Shown: positions 22,603 through 27,035 of the stretch, one piece after another
Layout: each line of letters starts with the position of its first letter
How positions within the stretch are numbered: the stretch's first letter is position 1
NCBI GenBank assembly: GCA_014885115.2
Contig: WKLE02004639.1
Coordinates: 1 to 27,035 of the forward strand
Direction of reading: 5' to 3'
DNA: 27,035 bases
Source of the DNA: Asterionellopsis glacialis
Taxonomy: Eukaryota > Bacillariophyta > Plagiogrammaphyceae > Rhaphoneidales > Asterionellopsidaceae
Made by a program: the position numbers and the translations under genes
The notes under the pieces: generated by a model
What the model was told of the DNA's origin: nothing
Databases searched by the model: none
Seen by the model: the letters and a program-made list of their open reading frames with translations, nothing else

Positions 22603-24504
22603 TTAAAGAATAACACAGCTAGAATCAGCATTTGCGCATGGCAAGAAATCAAGAGGACCACTTTCATCAACTTCAATTCCCTTTTCTTGAGAGATAAATT
22701 GGTCAAGAGGCTGACCCTCGCGCTTGCGGTATTGGGTCCACAAGTCGTGACTGATTTCGAGAACAGGTCTTGCACTGCTAGAGGATTCACTGATCTTGGT
22801 CGAAATGCTCTTTGCACTGGCCCTTGCCGAATCGGATGTTCCGGCAATATCAGCGTATGTCAAGAACATTTGACTGATTTCTCCGGCAGCCTTCTCGGTT
22901 TCGATAGATTTACCCTTGTTTTCTCCAGCCTTAAGGATAGATGGAAGTAGTGCCTCAATGGAGCTGACAGCGTACTCAGCAGACATGGCATCAGGTACAT
23001 ATTTGGATCCGCCTTCGGCATCGTCCATTGCAGAGAGAACAAGGTCGGAGACAATTTGGTAGTTGAGGGCGACAGCCGATGGGGAGCCAAGAGCTTTGGT
23101 GGCATCACCAGACCCACCGTCAGCCCTGGAGGCGGAGGTGGCAAGACAACTGTAGGCCTTACTGGCGGTGTAAAGCTTGAAGACACCATAAGCGTATTGT
23201 CCATCCTTACCCTTCTTTTCGGTAATGTTGCTCATGAGCTCGGAGATGGCCTTGGCAGCAGGTTCTCCACCATCAGGGAAGGCATCAAAAGGACCATCAA
23301 GCAAGGCGCATGCCATAGTAGCCTTCAATCCCTGAAGGTCTCCTTCTGCCATAATAGGTTTAACAACATCAACAGCACCGGCATCAATCAAAGCCTCCTT
23401 GGAAATAGCCCACTGAGCAAGATTGAGGATGACAAAGAGGGAGAAATCTTCCAAACTGTTGGAAGTCCAACGGGAAGGAGGAGCTGTGGTTCCACGAATG
23501 TTTTCAACAACACACTTGGGAATTTCGGTCTTTCCAATAAGAGCGGCATTCTCTTCACTCTTGGCAAGGTTCTTAATCAAACCACAAGCCCAACGTACGC
23601 CTTCTGACTTGCCAGACCCAGATTTGGGAACAGCAGGAGAGTTGGTCAAAAGCTTCTCAAGAACACGGAGAAGAGATTCGGGATTTTCAAGAGGGGCAAC
23701 GGGGCTTTCTCCTTCAGCAACGGGGGAGTGCTGCAAAATGGTTGTGATACTAGCCTCGAGGAAGGAAAGATTCATGAGGCAAATGCAGCAAAGGTACGAT
23801 TCCTGCTTGTCCTCAGCGATAACCTTGCACAATCCACCAATAACAGCCTCGGAGGCGGGTCCAAGAGCCATAACACGCTTGTTTTCAGTAGGAATAGAAA
23901 GATTGTTCAAAGCAAGACAGGCAAGATGGCGACCATCTCCGCTTTCCTGGGTCAAGCACTTGGCAAGAGGTGTAAGAACGTCCCATTTTCCACTGCAAAC
24001 CATAGGGACACGATTCTGCTTATGCCCAACATCACAGAGTTCATAGATGCGCTTAGTGGCGGCAGCGCTTTTCTCACCCTTCTCATTCAACATGGTCTCA
24101 ATAAGGTCTGGAATATCATCGAGAGTTGGTGGCTTGGCAGGCACAGGAGCAGCCTTGCTAGCTTTCTGTTTTGAACCGAAAAAAAATTAAATAATGGGTT
24201 AAAATAGAGTAATTGTACAAGAGAATATGGCAATAATGTTTCCGTGTTGAAAGACTGTTGTCATTCACGCACGAAACAGTTGTCAACAACATCATGGACG
24301 GGATCGTGATATATACACGAATACAAAGAAGTATTATCATTTTATACGAAGAGAACTCCGAATGATTCTTTTCCGATACAATCGCGAGAGATGGGCTACC
24401 AACCAATGAATCTTACCTCTTCCTTGGAGGCCTTGATGGGCTCACTCTTGGCGCCCTCTTTGGCAGCGGCTTGTTCCTTGTTCTTCTTGCGGCGGAAAGA
24501 AACC
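22603..24504 (-). CDS. ARM-repeat-like protein with C-terminal CaaX box (5' exon unresolved)
   Basis: I do not recognise a named family. Supported exons are 24504-24417 and 24165-22603, about 549 residues; a first exon with the ATG lies further upstream and was not identified (the frame needs a two-nucleotide contribution). The N-terminus is strongly basic (VSFRRKKNK, then Lys/Ala-rich), with no signal peptide. From about residue 45 the protein is a run of helical pairs with ARM-like signatures (HLACLALNNLS, YLCCICLMNLS, WACGLIKNLAK, FVILNLAQWAI), suggesting a protein-interaction solenoid. The end is Ser-Ser-Cys-Val-Ile-Leu, a CaaX box whose final Leu favours geranylgeranylation. Together with the basic N-terminus this suggests membrane attachment. 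Codon choice is strongly biased (AAG, GCC, ATC) compared with its neighbours, hinting at high expression. Function unknown; a scaffold is the simplest guess. Confidence 0.8.
24166..24416 (-). other. Intron of the ARM-like gene
   Basis: This is a 251-nt, phase-0 intron with donor GAG|GTAAGATTC at 24416 and acceptor TTCAAAACAG at 24166. It joins KASKEE to KASKAAPVPAK in a continuous Lys/Ala-rich linker. A further acceptor (CTCTTTTCCTTCGAACAG) at 24505-24507 shows that at least one more intron lies upstream. Confidence 0.8.
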
Positions 24505-25799
24505 CTGTTCGAAGGAAAAGAGAGAAAAAGAATATATGAGAAACTACGTCACGTTCATTCCTGCAGCAATGATGCGATGTTTCAGTGAACACATCTTAAC
24601 CGTTCCATATCAATCCACCAGTTTTATCACAAACAACGCTTCCAAGTTTGTTTTGCATCTGGTTCAACATCAGTTCGTCTTTGTCAACACCCGGTCCCAT
24701 TATCGTTCTCGATCTCATCAGCTTACATTGTTGATTCAGAGGTGTTTCAGTAGCGAATTATGCGAGAGGGTGTTAGATGATGATTCTGTTTGAGCGTATC
24801 AAGGCTGGAAAGCTTTCGCGCATTTTTTACAGATTCTCCGCTAGTCTTTTCAACGGTCTGCACTAGGCCAATGTAGTCGTGTCTATAAACGGGAAACTAC
24901 AGATCTGTATATGATTTAATGTGGATATCATTTTTTCCACATCATTTTGCTTTCGTTTTGGCGAGCTTTGGCTTCAACGGAAAAGTAAAAATTATTATAT
25001 ACGTCAAGTAGTCATCTAGCGAAATGCACTAAATGAATTCCGAATGCACATGAAATGACAACAAATTTGGGTAATGAAAATAGATGTTAACACATGTAAA
25101 TACAGCATTAGAGTTAGAGGTGGACATCCCCAATGAGGAAAAAATCTGCCGGTACTGTACTACCTTTGTATTGTATTGGCAGGCATATATATTTTATATA
25201 AAAGGTAAATAAATCTTTACAAGTGCCTACTCGGAGAATTTCAATTGTAAAACTGTACTGTACCTTACCTGGTATCGTACGCTCGCTCGTCACTGCCTGG
25301 CAGTCCTACAGGAATTGTTTACATACCTGGTACCTGGTACAGTATCTTCTACCACTCCTACCTGGTAGGTCATACCAGGTAGAGGTCCTACATATTTGTA
25401 CCTACAATAGGTCCTAACCAGGTACGGTACAGTACAGCAACTGTTGGAACTCCCAACTCCCAAATCATTATTACGATAGTAAGTAGCTTTTGCCAGTTTA
25501 TATTGGAACGAACCTTCTATTTTTATTCAACATCGGTGCAATATGGATTTTGGTCGTACCAAGGACAAGGGTTCATGAGCTACTCCTATTATTTTATTAA
25601 AAAAGGAACCACTAAAACTATAATAAGTGTTTCAAGCCAAAAATATTATTATGTCGGTCTTTCCGGTTTCGTTGCGCCCTCTTTTTCAGTGCGCATGTTG
25701 ATGGTGATCTCTTTGAATTTGTCTTGATTTTTTGCTTTTTGCGAATGCTATCTTTTCAAATGATAAAATATCCTTTGGTACGTTTGTGGTCTTAACTTT
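24505..25799. other. Upstream region of the ARM-like gene and repeat-rich spacer
   Basis: The left part must contain the first exon and promoter of the ARM-like gene. One candidate small frame on the minus strand begins at ATG 24700-24698 (MGPGVDKDEL) and stops at 24598-24596, but no donor in it gives the phase the next exon needs. The middle is AT-rich, and 25255-25440 holds a dense motif cluster. Nothing else was recognised. Confidence 0.5.
25255..25440. repeat. Dense GTACCWGGTAC motif cluster with hairpin
   Basis: The cluster includes TACCTGGTACCTGGTAC (25324-25340), a perfect hairpin CTACCTGGTA / TACCAGGTAG with a 5-nt GGTCA loop (25358-25382), AGGTCCTA words (25383-25390 and about 25409-25416), and CCAGGTACGGTACAGTAC at the right edge. 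It shows direct, inverted and overlapping copies together. Confidence 0.88.
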
Positions 25800-26570
25800 C
25801 TTTTTGCAAATCAGGAGATATCACAACCAAGCAACATGGGGGCTATTCATCCACCTCATCAAAGCATTTGATACTGCCAACCATTCATTACTCCTTGAAC
25901 TACTTGTGGAGCACCAAAAGAGCAGTCAAAACACTGTACACTAACATGTTTGTAAACCTTCTTGTTGGAAGAGAGGAGACAGCAATACCATACACCAGAA
26001 GTGTACAGCAAGGAGATAATATGGCACCAATCCTATTTGCATTCTTAATGTTAGCATTTGCTGACACCTTAGAAGATAAGTGGAAGGACAAATGAAAATT
26101 CAACTTTCTACAATACAAATATTTTGAAAAGAATACTCAAGGTAGATTGTGGGGACAAAATTAAAAAGCAAAGGGGACACTTTTTGAACTACTCCATCTC
26201 TTATACATTGATGATGAACTGTTCCTCTTTGAGAACAAATAGGATATGACCACAGTAGTAGCAAACCTACTATTTGAACACTTCAAACTGTTTGGAATAA
26301 AAATGCATATTAGTCAAGATAATAAAACCTCAAAAACTGATCACATGTACTTCCCACCCACCCTAATGTACAAAGAACAGAATAAAATTGACTTCAATGA
26401 AAGAGTACTAGTCACAGATGCATATATCACATTCAATAACAAGTTTAAATACATAGGATCATGTGCCCTATGCCGCCTATGTCGACCACGGCACAACACA
26501 ACAATCAGACAATCAACACACAAAAGAAAAGAAGACTTTTATTTCGTGATGAAAATTATGAGCTTAGTTT
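25800..26570 (+). pseudogene. Degenerate non-LTR (LINE-type) reverse transcriptase
   Basis: Fragments of an RT domain appear in order but in different frames. Near 25810-25900 is GLFIHLIKAFDTANHSLL (RT motif with the first catalytic Asp position in the LIKAFD context). At 25985-26090 in another frame is VQQGDNMAPILFAFLM. Near 26205-26240 is the YIDD catalytic box followed by an in-frame TAG. Then comes HFKLFGIKMHI and a segment ending FNNKFKYIGS. At least two frameshifts and two stops break it, so it is inactive. The VQQGDNMAP/YxDD/FxKxFKYxGS set is typical of algal non-LTR elements. No endonuclease or ends were found. Confidence 0.8.
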
Positions 26571-26706
26571 AATCTGGAGAAGATCCGGCAATCTAGTAAG
26601 CAGTAAGAATTCAGGAAATTTTAGTAAATGGTAATTTTCTGTGAGTCTGTCTGCTTACCCATGTATCAATCATCCATCCTCAAGAGTGTCCTACAGGGAG
26701 TGTACT

Positions 26707-27035
26707 TCATTTGCTTCCCGAGCTGTGCTGCGTGCATTCGTAGTATGGTGTCACATGATGGATATTTACCATCTCTTCTATTACGCCTCTATGGATCCGC
26801 ACAGTACCGTTAGTAAAAACTTGAAGCACTTCATGAGAACCCGTGCGAGGACGGTCCAACTTAGGTACTATTCCTGGCTTCTCCAACATAACAAGGTCAC
26901 CTACATGGTAAACATGGTGTTGCCAGTTACGGCTCTCATGTTGGTTGTTTTTATTAATTAACATTTGTTTCTTGTTTTGAATATGAGCCCAATTAGCTCT
27001 GAAGGCAATTGGTAACAACATATCATGTCCAAATA
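26707..27035 (-). mobile_element. C-terminal end of a Ty3/gypsy-type integrase (partial)
   Basis: The open frame runs in from beyond the window edge and stops at a TGA (26709-26707). It starts FGHDMLLPI and continues with RANWAHI, a Lys/Gln/Asn-rich helix, GDLVMLEKPGIVPKL, TNGTVRIHRG and VNIHHVTPYYE. This is the linker and GPF/Y-like chromatin-side end of a retroelement integrase of the type frequent in stramenopile Ty3/gypsy elements. The rest of the polyprotein would lie to the right of this window. No LTR could be recognised to the left of the stop, where the degenerate LINE remnant begins instead. Confidence 0.8.

Noticed and set aside
23056..24174. Long plus-strand open frames (183, 207 and 148 codons) opposite the ARM-like gene
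   Set aside because: They are antisense to a well-supported exon; the strong codon bias of that gene leaves few stops on the other strand. The translations show no domain.

Overview
The window looks like nuclear DNA from a stramenopile alga, most likely a diatom. The reasons are compact genes with few, short GT-AG introns (75-251 nt), a plant/alga-type PP2C fused to cyclic-nucleotide-binding domains, and retrotransposon fragments of the type common in diatom genomes. The organism call is inference; species and genus cannot be fixed from the sequence alone.

Layout. A plus-strand giant gene (1406-15283) encodes a HUWE1/UPL-type HECT ubiquitin ligase of about 4,565 residues; its upstream region carries a probable 5'UTR intron. 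It converges, with 145 nt between stop codons, on a minus-strand MINDY-family deubiquitinase (15429-17491). Two more minus-strand genes follow: a PP2C phosphatase with two cyclic-nucleotide-binding domains and no kinase (18564-21019), and an ARM-repeat-like protein (22603 to at least 24504, first exon not resolved). The right end holds a degenerate non-LTR reverse transcriptase (about 25800-26570) and the C-terminal end of a Ty3/gypsy-type integrase running off the window (26707-27035, minus).

The four large gaps (1-1100, 17492-18563, 21020-22602, 24505-25800) are AT-rich and contain clusters of a short near-palindromic motif family around GTACCWGGTAC, with related TAGGWCCTA and TAGTCCTAC words. 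In two places these form perfect hairpins. The clusters are absent from the coding exons.

Functional picture. The left half is a writer/eraser pair for ubiquitin: a HECT E3 next to a deubiquitinase of a family known for K48-chain preference. The three minus-strand proteins each carry a lipid-anchor signal: CaaX ending CTVS on MINDY, N-terminal MGCNQS on the phosphatase, and CaaX ending CVIL on the ARM-like protein. Several exon joins that simple ORF reading misses were worked out here, including a 75-nt intron inside the HECT domain that has no stop and keeps frame, and an 11-residue first exon for MINDY.
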